Notes: a model not told the origin generated them from the sequence alone. A stretch of 64,000 nucleotides of DNA from Thamnidium elegans (GCA_025201345.1 JAIXMG010000001.1:62001-126000), one strand, 5' to 3'. Shown: positions 1 to 12,789, counted from the stretch's first letter. Translations and numbers: made by a program.

Positions 1-2
1 AA

Positions 3-511
3 GAACTATTCTTCGAGTATGTCTATTGTTGTGATGTTGAAGAAGGAAGAGCTTTTTTCGATTTTAAAGTAATAACCTTTACTGACGAAGAAGCCATGCA
101 TGATGTATGCGTCAGCAACGGTGGTGTAATCACTTCATGTCAATGTCACTACTTCATTTATCGTGGAGCTACCTGCAAGCATATGTTTCTTGTACAAAGA
201 TTCATGCCCTCTTTGGACGTAGTTCAACCAACTATCAACACCGATTTCGATACGTTGGGCGGCCAACTCATCGAATTAGATCAAGTTGAAGATGGCAACA
301 ACAACAACAATAATAATAATAATAATATAATAGTAACGACAACGACAACACTAATGAAGATATTCATATTGATAATGAAATGTCTTCTGATCTATTATAG
401 CTTTAAAATCTGCCTTCAATAAACATCTCTTACAAAAATGACGATGATTATGCAGCTGCAGATACTTTTAACAAAGCTATTATAGACTTCAAAAAATCTA
501 TAGAGAGTTAA
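3..511 (+). pseudogene. C-terminal remnant of a SWIM-finger (MULE-type) transposase
   Basis: The frame is open from the left edge and encodes a SWIM-type zinc finger, C-x-C-x9-C-x-H (residues CQC...CKH, about positions 153-182). This finger typically sits near the C-terminus of Mutator-like transposases. A run of AAC/AAT codons follows at about 295-330. After it the original frame gives unlike-protein sequence and stops at 422, whereas the neighbouring frame gives an acidic, protein-like tail. A further coding-like stretch (KNDDDYAAADTFNK and on) ends at TAA 509-511. The tail is therefore broken by microsatellite slippage plus at least one stop. The catalytic part lies outside the window, so the family call rests only on the finger and its position. 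A host SWIM protein is possible. Confidence 0.6.
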
Positions 512-708
512 TCATAAAACAAAATACTGAATTGCTCCCTAACAAAATCAATATGCGAACTGAAAAGATAAACGTGACCATTTTCATTTGGAAATAAGGG
601 GATACAAGTAAAACCAGTCACTTTTTTTCTCAAATGCATTTTTTTTTTTTTTTTGGTGAAAAAAAAATACAACCTATCTTTTTTTTTTACTCATCGTATT
701 GTGTTAAA

Positions 709-2412
709 ATGGCAGAAACTTCGTATACACACCATGAATCCGATTTAATTCAAGCAGGGAAGCATATTCTTATTCAGTTACCTAGTGGAGGTGCTAAAAT
801 TGTAAACTTGAAAGCCAACAGGTAAAGACCAAGACGTACCTTTTTTTTCTTTATTAAATTTTTTTTATATATGACAGCAACGTTGGGTTAGGAAAGTTTG
901 GTACTTTCGAGTCTAATAAACTCATTGGTAAACCATTCGGTTTATCATACGAAATTTTGGCTCAAAAAGAACTTCGTCCTGTAGGTCATGTATCCAAAAA
1001 CACAACTATTGGTAGGTAACAATTTTTTTTTTCCCTGATAAAAAGATATTAATGTCATCATCACCATAAAGAGGAAACTACTGCCAACAATAGAGAGATC
1101 ATCGATGATGCTACAGTTCAAAGATTATCTCACGAGGAAGTTATCCAATTAAAAGAACAGGGATTACAAGGAAAACTTGCAACTGAAGAAATTATCAAAA
1201 AGATGGTAGATTCACATTCTGAATTTGCTAAAAAGACTGAATTTTCAAAAGCAAAATATATCGAGCGTAAAAAGAAAAAGTAAATATAAAAACCATTTGA
1301 GACAGAGAGAGCGATTATTTACTTTTTTTTCTTTTTTTTTAAAAAAAAAAGGTTTATGAAGACATTTACACCTGTTCGCCCTACTATCAATACAATTGTA
1401 GATTACTTTTTCAGCAAGAATCCCGATAAAATTAAGCATCTTCGAGTCGATACACTTTCTCAACTTTTATGTTTAGCTAATGTACATGCTAATAACAAAA
1501 TGTTAGTTGTTGATGATACACAAGGTTTGGTCGTTGCATCTGTTCTCGAACGTATGGGTGGTCATGGTCAAGTTGTTGCTATTCACGAAGGTGATTATCA
1601 CAACTACGATATTTTGCGTTACATGAATTTCTCTCAAGAAATTCAAGATACATTATATACCGTTCCTTTTGCCTTAGTAGATCCTGAAGCTTATGATGGT
1701 ACGTCATATATAAACCTCCCCCCTCTCCTACATCCTTATTAATTCCTTCTTATTAGAACCCTTCGAGGTTTTGACAGACGAACAATTTGCAGTTTTACAA
1801 GACGACCCTAAAAGAACTTACTTGAGACGTAAGACCGCGTACGATTATAAAGTCAAATCACGAAAACTTTTACATGAAGGAGATTTTGATGGTTTAATTT
1901 TATCCTCGTCACTTACCCCTGAATCAGTACTTAAAGTATTAAAGCAATATGTTTGTGGATCAAGACCCATTGTTGTTTATAGCTTTAATAAGGAAGTTTT
2001 ATTACAAGCTGCTTATTGGATGCGTAGATCCACTGATTTCCTTAACGCTGAATTAACTGAAAGTAGCTTACGTGAGTATCAAGTTTTACCTGGACGTATG
2101 CATCCTAATATGATGATGAGTGCTGGTGGCGGATACCTTTTAAGCGCCCTTCGTGTCATTGACTGTCCATTTGATCCTGCTTTGGCCAAGAGAGGTGGCG
2201 GTAACGACGATAGACGTTTCAAAAAGAAGAAGACAGAAGCACCTGCTGCTACTAAGGAAGAGCCTTCTACTACTACTACTATTACTACTAAAGAAGATAC
2301 TCCTATGGAAGATACTCCCAAGGAAAATACTCCCAAGGAAGATACTCCCAAGGAAGATACTCCCAAAGAGGATACTCCCAAAGAAGATACTCCTATGAAA
2401 GATACTGAATAG
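709..2412 (+). CDS. TRM6: tRNA (adenine-58-N1)-methyltransferase non-catalytic subunit Trm6
   Basis: Nuclear partner of catalytic Trm61 in the complex that makes m1A58 in tRNA, including initiator tRNA-Met. Five exons join in phase: 709-821, 878-1011, 1072-1279, 1352-1698 and 1757-2412, giving 485 residues. Family hallmarks in order: N-terminal HILIQLPSGGAKIVNLK, then GLGKFGTF, KPFGLSYEI, the ETTANNREIIDD stretch, a lysine-rich KYIERKKKK and the C-terminal Rossmann-like half (NNKMLVVDDTQGLV...GGHGQVVAIHEGD). The start at 709 was preferred over an upstream in-frame ATG at 634 because the upstream stretch encodes only low-complexity Phe-rich sequence. The C-terminus ends in eight 5-residue acidic repeats of the type KEDTP. 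Such a tail is not a standard part of the family and may vary in length. No nearby gene shares the pathway. Confidence 0.93.
2293..2406 (+). repeat. 15-bp coding minisatellite in the TRM6 tail
   Basis: Eight in-frame 15-bp units of the form GAAGATACTCCCAAG encode EDTPK-type pentapeptides. Units differ by single substitutions (ATG for AAG, AAT for GAT). The array ends just before the stop codon. Confidence 0.9.
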
Positions 2413-2534
2413 ATTTTTAATTTTTTTTTATTATTATTTTTTTAAAAAAAAGGGTAAATAAACAATTGTAATAACATAGATTTTGAACACATAACTATAT
2501 ATATATAAAGATTGCAATGAGGATATATAATACT

Positions 2535-4223
2535 TTAAACAGATTTAACCCAAAGAGTCATATCAGGAGAAGGTCTCAGTGTGACCTGTTGCTTCTTTTT
2601 AACATGGAAACCAGGCTTTTCAAAGTACTGCAAGTTACGGATAAGAAGAGCCAATAAGACCTTAAACTCAACCAAAGCGAATTTATAACCGATGCATTGA
2701 CGACCGCCAGCCAAGAACGGCATATATTGATAAGCGTTACCTAACTGTTCTGATTTTTCCCAACGAGAAGGATTGAATACTTCAGCGTCATCACCCCAAA
2801 TAGCAGTAGAATGATGAGTAGCAATAGGACAGATCATAATACGTGTACCAGCAGGAACAGCATAAGGTCCTAAAGTGGTAGCAACTCTAGAGATACGGCT
2901 AGTCATAGGAACGGCAGGAATCAAACGGAGAGTTTCTCGCACAACGTTGTTTAATAAGGGCAAGCTGTTGATTTCTTCGTAGGTAGGTGTTTCGTTGTTA
3001 TCTCGAAACAAGGTTCGAACTTCTTCTCTTAAATCGTCTTGGATTTGTTGGTTTTGAGCTAATAGCCAAAGACACCAACTCAAACTAACACTGGTAGTTT
3101 CATGACTGGATAAATAAAATATTTAGTATTTCTGTAAATCACGTTATGTATAATTTATTTACCCTGCGGCCAAAAATGTAAGACATTGATGTCTTAATTC
3201 TTCAGCAGTAAAACCTTCACCAGTTTCCTCATCGATCAAATCAACCATAACAGCTAAAAGATCCTTGGGCTTATTATCAGAAACACCTGTAGCCTTTTCT
3301 TTTGCGGCTCTGTCAATACCAGCCTGTACCAACGCTCTGCTTTCTTCATCCAACCATTTCAAATCCCTGCGTACTTCTCTATTACGTTGAGTAGGTAAAT
3401 AACTAAAGATGGGCATGATAAAAGTCAAGATACGCATAAATGAAGATTCGTTCGAGAACAAGTCGAGGTAAGCTCTGCTTAATTTACTTTGATGAGGAGT
3501 ACCGTGATTTTCAAGCGCTTTAAAATCTTGACCGAAAGCCCAGCCAATAACATCTAGTGTAGCCATGGATAAACCAGTGGATACCTCAATCTCGGTATAG
3601 ATTTCATCATTGTCACCGCGCATTTTATTATTGTCGGAATTAACTAGGCTTAACCAATTATCACGAAGTCTATAACCTGGTTTAGCCATCAATGGTACGA
3701 TAGAACGAATAGCGTTTACAGAAAAAGCAGGATTTAACATCTTACGTTGATGACGATGAACAGTACCCTCAGAGACCAACAAACCGTTGCCAAGGATACG
3801 GCGCAAGAAATCTGAAGCTTCAGGTGTCTTCACGTAATCATATTCATCTGTAGTTAATATTTGTTTTAAGAGTAAATGGTCTGTCACAGATACTCGAGGT
3901 ACATTCCATGGGCCATGATAAACCAAAACACCACCATATTTCTTTGCCCAACGTTTATGAGGCGTACCCGATTCTTCTTTTACAATTTCACCGAGGTTAC
4001 CCATAAGCGGAATCCATCCTACTTTAGGTCCCGGAAGACGATTAATTGGGTCAAGATATAATCTATATACAAACAAGCGGAAGAAATAATAAACAATAAT
4101 GCTGGATACACCTAGTTGAACTGATAGTTTCTTGGCTGCTGCAGGGTCGAGTCCAGTAGGGTTTAATACATAACTTTGAATGTATTTTTGAATAGTATCT
4201 TGAACCAATTGATAATTAACCAT
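2535..4223 (-). CDS. Cytochrome P450 monooxygenase, microsomal type
   Basis: Haem-thiolate monooxygenase of unknown substrate. Two exons, 4223-3163 and 3105-2535, join as LAAG-HETTS (the oxygen-binding I-helix, A-G-x-E-T-T) and give 543 residues. A hydrophobic N-terminal segment (VSSIIVYYFFRLFVYRLYL) fits an ER anchor and is followed by the proline-rich NRLPGPK. The K-helix ExxR is ETLR (about residues 411-414). The haem loop is FLAGGRQCIG with the ligand Cys near residue 491. The helix-C region (HRHQRKMLNPAF) resembles CYP4-clan/fungal fatty-acid or alkane hydroxylases, but the CYP family cannot be fixed by eye. The gene is divergent from eIF5A, with a 609-bp shared upstream region. Nothing appears truncated. 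Confidence 0.93.
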
Positions 4224-4832
4224 TGTTATTTTAATATATGAGTGATGAAAAAAAAGAAAAAGTAATTTTTAATTAAAAAGAGGGGGAAAATTTATACTAA
4301 CAGAAAGCGGTCATTAAACTAATATCCCAAGTAAGTAATTATCATCATCACTCGTCAGCCTAAAAAAAAAAAATCATAAAAAAAAAGTTTGCATTGTTTT
4401 TTCTACCTTTTTAGTTTTTCTTTTTATACTTTATTTTGCGTTACTGAAAAACAGAGATACAAGAATATATAGATCCGGAACTCAGTTTTAAAAAAAAAAA
4501 AATCCATTTTTCTTGTGTAAAAAAAACATAAGCCATCCATAAAAAAAGAAAAAGTCTACGTGACTGTTGACGACAGGCTACAGCCAAACACCCAATTAAG
4601 AAAAAGTAAAAGGCAAACTTAATTAAAGTTCCGACACGAAAATTTTTCAATGTCCCGCCCAAAGGAAAAAAAAAAAAAAAAAAGGTATAAAACGGGCATA
4701 CCTTGTCGCGTGGCTTTTTTTACTTTTTTCTTTTTTTTTTTTTTCCTACATCAAACTTTTATAATCTTTTAAGTAAGTTTTTTTTTTTTTTTTTGATATT
4801 TGTATGTGTACTAAATCAAATCTTCTTCTAGT
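4224..4832. promoter_or_regulatory. Divergent intergenic region between P450 and eIF5A
   Basis: A 609-bp stretch with no supported gene. It holds poly-A/poly-T tracts, and a TATAAAA string at 4686-4692 lies 147 bp upstream of the eIF5A ATG. Pyrimidine-rich sequence (4715-4800) precedes the eIF5A start, as is common in strongly expressed fungal genes. It probably carries both promoters. Confidence 0.5.
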
Positions 4833-5419
4833 ATGGCCGAAAACCACGATGATCACACCTTCGAGACCGCTGAGTCCGGTGCTTCTCTTACTTTCCCCAT
4901 GCAATGTTCTGCCTTGAGAAAGAACGGTCATGTTTGTATCAAGGGTAGACCTTGTAAGATTATTGAAATGACCACCTCCAAGACTGGTAAGCATGGTCAC
5001 GCCAAGGTCCATTTGATCGGTACTGATATCTTCACCAGCAGGTAAAGAAAAAAAATTTATATCCCCTTTTTTATATATATATATATGTGTATATACATGG
5101 AGATTGTGTGATACTAACTACAAAAAAAAAAAAATTTTTATATGAAAATAACAGAAAGTATGAAGAACTCTGTCCCTCTACTCACAACATGGATGTTCCC
5201 AACGTTGTCCGTATGGAATATGCTCTTCTTAACATTGATGATGGTTTCCTTTCTTTGATGTTGCCCGATGGTACCACTAAGGATGATGTCAAGCTCCCTG
5301 AAGGTGAGCTCGGTGAGAAGTTGGAAGAGGAATTCGATGATGGTAAGGAACTCTTGATCTCTGTTGTTTCCGCCATGGGTGAGGAACATTGCTTGTCTTT
5401 CAAGGATGCTCCTAAATAA
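4833..5419 (+). CDS. Translation factor eIF5A (hypusine-containing)
   Basis: Cytosolic factor that helps ribosomes through difficult peptide bonds and termination. It is activated by hypusination. Exons 4833-5041 and 5155-5419 encode 157 residues, the usual family length. The invariant hypusination loop [11 protein letters not shown] is present with the modified lysine at residue 53. The C-terminal OB-fold part starts around [14 protein letters not shown], and its splice falls inside the family sequence TSRKYEE. The intron has a perfect TACTAAC branch sequence (about 5112-5118). Codon use is more biased (AAG, ACC, GTC) than in neighbours, as expected for an abundant protein. It is convergent with the F-BAR/RhoGAP gene, about 250 bp away. 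Confidence 0.97.
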
Positions 5420-5667
5420 GTTATATAATTATTATTTTTTTAAAAAAACTAAAAAAAACAATTACTTATTTATCAGTATTATTACTCTGTAAATTCCTTT
5501 TTTTTTTTTTTTTTTCTTTGAAAATTTTCTTTTTTGTTACATGTAAAAAAAAAAAACTTTTTTACATCTTGTTTTTTCATTCTACGCTAAAAAAAAAAAA
5601 AAAAAAAAAAAAATAGTAAACGTTTTTTTTTTTTTTTTTTTTTTTTTGAGAGAGAGAAAGTTGTTTA

Positions 5668-8108
5668 TTATATATTATTATTATTTGGTATGCTTGATGA
5701 TGATGATGGATTAGGCTTTTTAACAAGTCTGATAGAAGGTTGTGTACTGACAATACCACCAACTGAAAATGGTAAACTTAATACACTTGCAGAAGGAGAA
5801 TCTAAAATATTTGAAGGCTGTTGTAGCTTACGTTGTTCTTGTAAAATTCGATTTTGATTTTCGGCATTTGTAAAAATAACTTGATATTGGCAAATAAGAT
5901 CTTCTAGTACCTTATCACAGTACCATTCACCCACATTTTCTGCTTGATTATGATCATGAAATAAAGCAGGTGTAAATATTACAGACAAGTTTTTGATTGT
6001 CATTTTATTGATATGAGAGTGATCCTTGACTCTATATTTATAAACATTAAAATATATACATATATTAAAAAAATAAACAAAACAAAAAAAACTTACTTTG
6101 CTAGATGGGCAATGACAACTTGAAGTGTATCTCTTTGTGGTTTAGATAATTCAGATATTTTTGTTTGAAGCATACTTGTACGTTTGACATTATCAGTAAT
6201 TTCTATTATATGTTAGTATTATATTCATATTATTATCATAGAAAACTAAACTTACTAGAATAGTCAATACGATCTCGCATGGTTAAATTAAATAAAGGTT
6301 GTTTTAATTCACGTAAATAAATTTTAAGCACTGAAGCAATAGTAAACACATCATATTTTGAATCTAATACAGCAGCTTCTTCATCTTTTTCAAATTCACT
6401 CTTGAGTGCATCAACATTAGATTGTCTACCAGATATCCTATAAATACCTTCCTTTTCTAATCCACCTAATAGTTCCAATTCTTTTATACATTTGGTTACA
6501 AGTAAAGGTACAGTACGATTATGTTCTAAATAATAATCATTTAAATTGGATCCAAATAAAATCTCTTTACATCGACCATGATAATAATTATCGTAATAAA
6601 CTGGTTTTGGTTTAGTAAATCCTAGTTTTTCATATTCAATCAGAAATCGATCAGTATCCCTTTTACTATCCATATTATAAATCGTATCTAGAGAATGTTT
6701 GATCATCTATATAATCTTTTAGTATGTTTCTAGTATCGTATCGCATATTTTATACTTGCATCCACTTCGTTTAATAGTGTATCTTCTTCTTGTTTACATA
6801 TAGTCACCATGACGGCTTTCACTGCATCTGATTTTCCTATCAAAATAGCTTCCACGTGCTACAGATAAAAATTCATAAGTAAATTAAAACAAAAAAAAAC
6901 AAAAAAAAACTTACTCTCATGGCATGTATAGCTGTTTCGGCTTGTTTCTTTCTCAGGAATTCTAATATTCTAATACCTTGTCTATATTCATTATCTTATA
7001 TGTACACATGAGTGTTAATATAACATATATATATATATATATATTTTACCTGTGTCATTGATTTCCTTTTTAAGCTTTGCTAATCTAGACGCTTGCTTTG
7101 ATGGATCAGTAGCAGCAGCATTAGCCAACTGAGACCTCATCTGCGTAATAAATCCAGCCATACTATTTTTTTTGTTTGGGTTAGAATTATCTTGTGAAGT
7201 AATGGAATGACTGTCAAAGTCAGGTCGATTACTATCATTTGATTTCCTTGTTTCATCAGAAGAAACTCTTGCCATCATTGGACTTAAAAAATGTGAATCT
7301 ACAACATTATCTTCATGTGAAGATATTAATATTTGTTGTTGCAAACTAGCATATTCTGTACATTTGTTAAAATAGTTTTTTTGAAGCTATGTAATTTAAC
7401 CATTTTTCAGGGCATTGTGACTTTTTTTTTTTTTTGTTCCTTTTGGTACCTTTACAATATCTCGCGTACGAAATGTAATATAATTTGTATTCTTTTCTGC
7501 TAGTACAGCTTTTACTTTCTTTCTTCTTTGTTCATGCGAATCCTTTTTTTATATATATATAAAGAAAAATTAAAATTAAATTGTGTTACCCCGCTATATT
7601 CCCTTACCTTGACTTTCAATAAAATTTCAATTTGATTTTTTAAACAAGTAATAAGTTCACGTCTTGACTCAACTGTCTTTTCTATTGAAGATTCATAATG
7701 TTGAGTAGTTTGAGAGAAATTATAGTCTTCAAAATAATTATCTGTTGCTAAGCTATTAGGTTGCATAGTAGTCTCTGAGTTGCTATGTCTTACTATCTTC
7801 GTTAAAGCAGACACATATGCTTCTTCTGCCAGTAGCCTATTTTACACTGTATTATATATACATCCTTTTTTTTTTTTTTTTCTCTCTCTCTTTTTTTTTT
7901 TTTTTTTTTTTACCTCGCTTTTAAAGAATGTATAAACTTTTCTAAATCCAATATACTCCATTTCAATACTCTATTTACATGGTCGAGTTGTGTATCAATA
8001 TTGGATAACTATTTTATTTCATTAGTTCTATATAGCATTTACTTTTAACAGTATATTTTATACCTCGTCTTCTTGACCTGGATTTATGCTCTTTGTAGAT
8101 CTATTCAT
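5668..8108 (-). CDS. F-BAR and RhoGAP domain protein, Rgd1-like
   Basis: Membrane-curving GTPase-activating protein for Rho-type GTPases, expected at polarised growth or septation sites. Ten exons were read on the minus strand: 8108-8064, 8008-7914, 7836-7608, 7542-7450, 7386-7050, 6994-6915, 6858 to about 6766, 6706-6256, 6202-6097 and 6031-5668, giving about 630 residues. The N-terminal half is coiled-coil F-BAR-like (LKWSILDLEKFIHSLKAR, KKVKAVLAEKNTNYITFRTR, SRLAKLKKEINDT). The C-terminal half is RhoGAP, with the arginine finger in GIYRISGR and the NLSVIFTPALF helix. There is no DEP domain (unlike Rgd2) and no SH3. The exon 7/8 junction is uncertain: the best-looking donor breaks the frame. 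The tail is Ser/Asn-rich. Confidence 0.88.
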
Positions 8109-9019
8109 TGTTCTCTCGAATGGTTACAAGAAAAGAAAAAAAAAAAAAAAAAAAAAAAAAGATAGAGAGAGAGAGGAAGAGAAGGGAAAAGTTTGTTTTC
8201 TTTCTTTTTTGTTTGTTTTAAAAATAGTAATTATCGGCCTCTTAATAATTATAGAATATCCTACTCGTTAAAAAAAGGTAAATTACTCTAAAAAACGGCT
8301 TTCAGTTTATGTTTCTTTGTGGCATAATAAAACTTTTTTTTATCAACCTTCAACAAAAACGGGGAGAGAGAGAGAGAGAGAGAGAGAGAAGTAGGACAAA
8401 AAGGCTTTTTTCTTTCTTTTTAAGCTTTTTACTGCTTAAACAAGTGAATGATATCATCAAAAAGAATAAGAGGGGAAGATTACCTCCTTTTTTTTATTTA
8501 TTAATTACAGGAGAACAGAACAAAAAAGGTAGCGTTCTTTAAACTACTAGATTTAGCAGTTACTGGCACCTTTTTTTTTTTTTTAGTTTATTAAGCTTAA
8601 TAAATAAAAACTCTTTCTATTCATTTTTTTTTTCTCGAATCAACTAGAAACAAATAAGTATTGATCTTTAAAAAATAAACTGCTATAATAAACAATAGTA
8701 AAAAAGGGATTAAATGGTCCATAAACGAGTCGCAATATAGGGTGTAACCTAGCCCTAATCGGTTTATTAAAAAATGATGTAAAGAAATCCTTTTAGCAGC
8801 CTCAGTTTAGTATACTTTCTTCTCAACACACCAAAAGACTCTTTTTTATTAGTCGTTATAATGAATGTAACAGGTGTTTGTATCACATCTTTTATAACGA
8901 AAATCCGGGCCAAAATCCGCTGCATAAATCATATTAAAAATGCATATAAAAAAAATAAAAAAAAAGACTTTATTGTTATGTCTCTAATCATTAACAAAAA
9001 AAAAGAGAGAGAGATTCTA
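8109..9019. other. Intergenic region upstream of the F-BAR/RhoGAP gene
   Basis: No supported gene. It contains poly-A (8135-8160), a GA microsatellite (about 8363-8390) and poly-T tracts. A segment at 8735-8760 carries TTAGGG/ACCCTA-like strings (AGGGTGTAACCTAGCCCTAA) that resemble telo-box elements. The promoter of the minus-strand F-BAR/RhoGAP gene should lie near its left end. Confidence 0.4.
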
Positions 9020-9431
9020 CTACTCCTCTTCCATCTTGCTTTGAGGCTTGGTTTTACCGTGTCCAAAACCGAATGCGGATGTTGAATCCTCTGGATCCAT
9101 TCTATTATAAAAAAGGATATTTTAGCGTATTAATTTTTGTTGGTTTCTTTAAATACTTTACTCTCTAAACTCATAGTGGCCTTCGCCATCAAATCGTAAA
9201 AGATATTCGTGATGACGGATTAAGGAGGTTCTAAATTAAATGTAAGTTACTTATAAAAAAAAAGAACGCGAAATAAGGTTTTACCTGTGTGAAACAGTGA
9301 ACAATGTAATTCCTACTTTACGAGCGTGTTCATACATGATTGCTTCAATATCAACACTAACTGCACTCGTACATTCATCAAGAATAGCCTAAAATATTTT
9401 ACGTTTTTAAAAAATAACCGTTTTACATACG

Positions 9432-9462
<31 letters not shown>

Positions 9463-11968
9463 TACAAATTGTGGTTTATGATAAAACAATCTAGCCATGG
9501 CAACTCTTTGTTTTTCACCACCCGATAAAACATCAGCCCAATCTTGAACAGTATCCCAACCACCCTCGCGTTCAACTAAATAACCTAAATGAACTGTATC
9601 TAATAGCTTCATAATAGCATCGTCATTAAATCCCTTGTTTGTAGCTTCTTGACGTGTATCAGGGTAAATCACTTGGTCTCTAAAAGTGCCTAAAGGAAGG
9701 TAAGGCTTTTGAGGTACATAAAACAACTTGTTGGCTGCAGGTTTGGTTAAAGTACCACCAAATAATGGCCATAAATCACCCAAAATACGGAACAATGAAC
9801 TTTTTCCACAACCATTAGGTCCTGAAATCAAACAATTCATGCCTGTACTGACTTTAAATGAAAGGTCTTTCAACTAATTTTAAATTAGATAGAACGCTTT
9901 TTTTTTTTTTTTTAGAGTTCCTTACCAATACATCACTATTGGGTGTAACAATAGGTACTTTGTCAAAAATAATAACACCGTCTCGAATTAATACCTTTCC
10001 CTTGGTATCATTGGTATCCACAAGTTTATTCTTGCCTGCACCATTTTCTTCTGTAGACATCATTGTACGCTTATATTTACCTTCTCGTACATCGGTCAAG
10101 ACATCAAATAATTCGGCTACACGGGACTTTGAAAGAAAAAAAAATTGTTAGTCTTGAATTTTAATCATACTATTGCATTAACTCACTGTATAACCTGCAA
10201 AACGAGTTAAATCACGACCGGTCAAAATAAGTCTACCGACAGCTTGTGATAAATTAATCAAGTAACTGGCTGTAATAATTAAAAATTATAAATGTATAAA
10301 CTGGATTAAATATAAATTTGGGCTTACAATTTCTAGAATAATCCTCCATTAATTTTGTAGGGTCGTCATTGAAACCCATATGCTTTGTAGCTAAATATAA
10401 TATAAAAACTTTAAATACCGTTTTAACCTGTGCATAGGGGGATTTACTTACCATAACGAGGATCAAACACAGGCCTTGCTAATAAACTATATAAAAAATC
10501 TTAATACATTTAGCCTTTCCAAAGGATATATGCACTTACTAATATGCAGTCATGGTAGCACAGTATTTGACAAGAACAGAATCAAAGATACCATTGAGGA
10601 AACGAAGTGTATATACTTTACGAACATGATTTGAAATCTTTTCAAATGTACTGTTAACAACCTCCTTTTCACGCTCACCACCACGGTAAAAGGCAATTTC
10701 TTCTGAATGTGTAATAATACGAGACTAATTTGTATATTGTTTAAATACTCGAAAAATTCACAGCTGAAAAAAGAAACTTACATGTGTGAAACGGAAATCA
10801 CCTTCCAACTTTTGTTCAATAGCAGTATCTATAAGCCAATGTATTATTATTATTTTCTGCGTATATTAAATTCAACTTACATCGACCAAAAGGAGGAGAG
10901 AATGCACGAAGTAAAACACCAGACATGACAAAGTATGCAATCATGAAAAATGGTGCTTCATTACCACTGCATCATTTTTCAAAAAAAAAAAATCCCCTTT
11001 TAGTACCCTGTTTGTTCGTCATCAAGCATAAACACTTACATTGCTTCACCTAGCTTATACGCAAATAAAAAGATATCGACGACTGGTTTAGCGATATCTG
11101 AATACAAATGAGACAAATTATCTGAGAACTTATCAATATCTTGAGTTAATAACTGATCAGCGTTTTGAAGTCGATTATCGAGATTTGAAATTTTATAAAA
11201 GGTGATACCGTCCAAATATTGATTATGCGCATGCTATTATACACATTAGTATAACTATTTTTTTTTTCTTTTAAAAAATGTACTTTAAATCGTTCTTTAC
11301 CTTGGTTAATCTTTGTCGGAAACTAAGTGCGAGTGCATTGATGGTCAATTTAAGTGAATTATTTACAATACTCATAGGCCACTATATATGTATGTATTAG
11401 TAAAATAAATAAATAATTGATTTATAATTATTTTTTTGTACCATCATTAATCCAAATTCGACAATAGCTTTGGCGATAAATTGTTTTCTATTTCTTGATA
11501 CAATTGCTTTTACAACAGAACTATGGTTTGTTTAAATGAATATATATATATATATATAATGTCTTTTTTTTTTATATATATATTCATACCCATTGAACCC
11601 AGAGAACCAAATATCTAACCAAGTACGAGCAATAAGTACAGTAGCAAGTACAACTAAAAGACCTGATTCCTTTGAAAAGACGCCTATTTTTTTAAGGTTA
11701 AATACGACATTCCCCCTCCTCCTTTTTTTTCGTGCTTTTTTAAAGTTTTACCTGGAACACAAATAGGTAACAGCTTTTTCATTTGTTCAAAGAATTCAGC
11801 ATTGACGCCAACCTTTTTATGTTTCTTTTTATTGGATTGTTGAGTAGAAGATGGAATCTTTGACTTGAATTGTTGTCTTGCTTTATGGACAGCATAGATT
11901 AGAGAAATAACAAGAATACCAGATAAGGGTTTCTTCCCTTTTGCTAATGTTGAAAATACATTAGCCAT
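9020..11968 (-). CDS. Peroxisomal ABC half-transporter, PMP70/ABCD family
   Basis: ABCD-type half-transporter that, as a dimer, is expected to import fatty acyl-CoAs into peroxisomes. It starts [17 protein letters not shown] at 11968 and ends at TAG 9020-9022. At least a dozen exons with short introns are visible. In order: an N-terminal basic region ([16 protein letters not shown]), transmembrane exons ([11 protein letters not shown] and others), then the nucleotide-binding domain with Walker [10 protein letters not shown], the family segment [10 protein letters not shown], signature LSGGEKQR, Walker B/D-loop AILDECTSA and H-loop TVSHR. The similarity follows PMP70 (ABCD3) through YVPQKPY and [11 protein letters not shown]. 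The C-terminus is short and charged. I did not fix every internal exon border. No lesion was seen in the parts checked. Confidence 0.93.
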
Positions 11969-12789
11969 TTTAATTATAAAATAATAATAATAATAATAAA
12001 AAGGTCAAGGGGGTGTGGGGATTTTGAGAATGAAAAAATATGTAATGCGAATTGAAAACGAATTGGTGTGATTGGATACCCCCACATTCATGTTGTAGTA
12101 CCGCCCCTGAATGAATGGATAAACTTTCGGGGCTTTCTTGTTGTGAAAAAAAGATTACTAAGTCTTTTTTTTTACGCGTAAATTATAAAACATCTAATGT
12201 TGGTTGGTTTTTCTGGTTTTATTTGGTTGTGCATCGACTAAAATACGTAAAGAAAAAATAAAAAAAGAGGTATTCTTCACTATAAATGTCACGTATTGTG
12301 TATTGAAGCATGATACTATCATCAGTAACTATATGGATACTATTCCCTAACAATAAGCTACTTTTTTTTTTTTTTTTTTTGTCTGTAAATTTGAACCCGT
12401 AGAAATAGAAAAGTGGTTTTTCTATATGTACGTGGCGTGATGATCTATCCTAAAGGCCTAAAAGCTTGATAAAGGAACAGCTAAATATTGACATATTAAG
12501 GTTCTTTCTTTATCCAATAAACTAATACGATACGAAAGAACTAAATAGTCTAATGCAATGCACAAGAAAAAAAAACAAAAGGGTTCTCTCTGCAAAAAAA
12601 AAAAAAAAAAAAAAAAAAAGAAAGAAAAACTTGGTTTCTCCTGTTCGTGTTAATCCTTGCATGACATCTGGCATCACTTTTAGCGTAAAATGATACAATT
12701 CTTTTTTCTTTTTTTTTTCTTACATATATAAAGAGGCGACACATTTATAATTATTTTTATTATTTTTCAATTACTTTCAATATAATATA
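11969..12789. promoter_or_regulatory. Divergent intergenic region; TATA box of the first acidic secreted gene
   Basis: About 820 bp without a gene, between PMP70 (-) and the secreted-protein gene (+). A TATATAAAG string at 12725-12733 lies about 60 bp before the ATG at 12790. The same 9-mer precedes the second family member (14536-14544). The rest is AT-rich with poly-T and poly-A tracts. Confidence 0.5.

Noticed and set aside
2079..2398. Alternative frames over the TRM6 repeat tail
   Set aside because: They exist only because the 15-bp repeat is open in several frames; the TRM6 frame is the conserved one.
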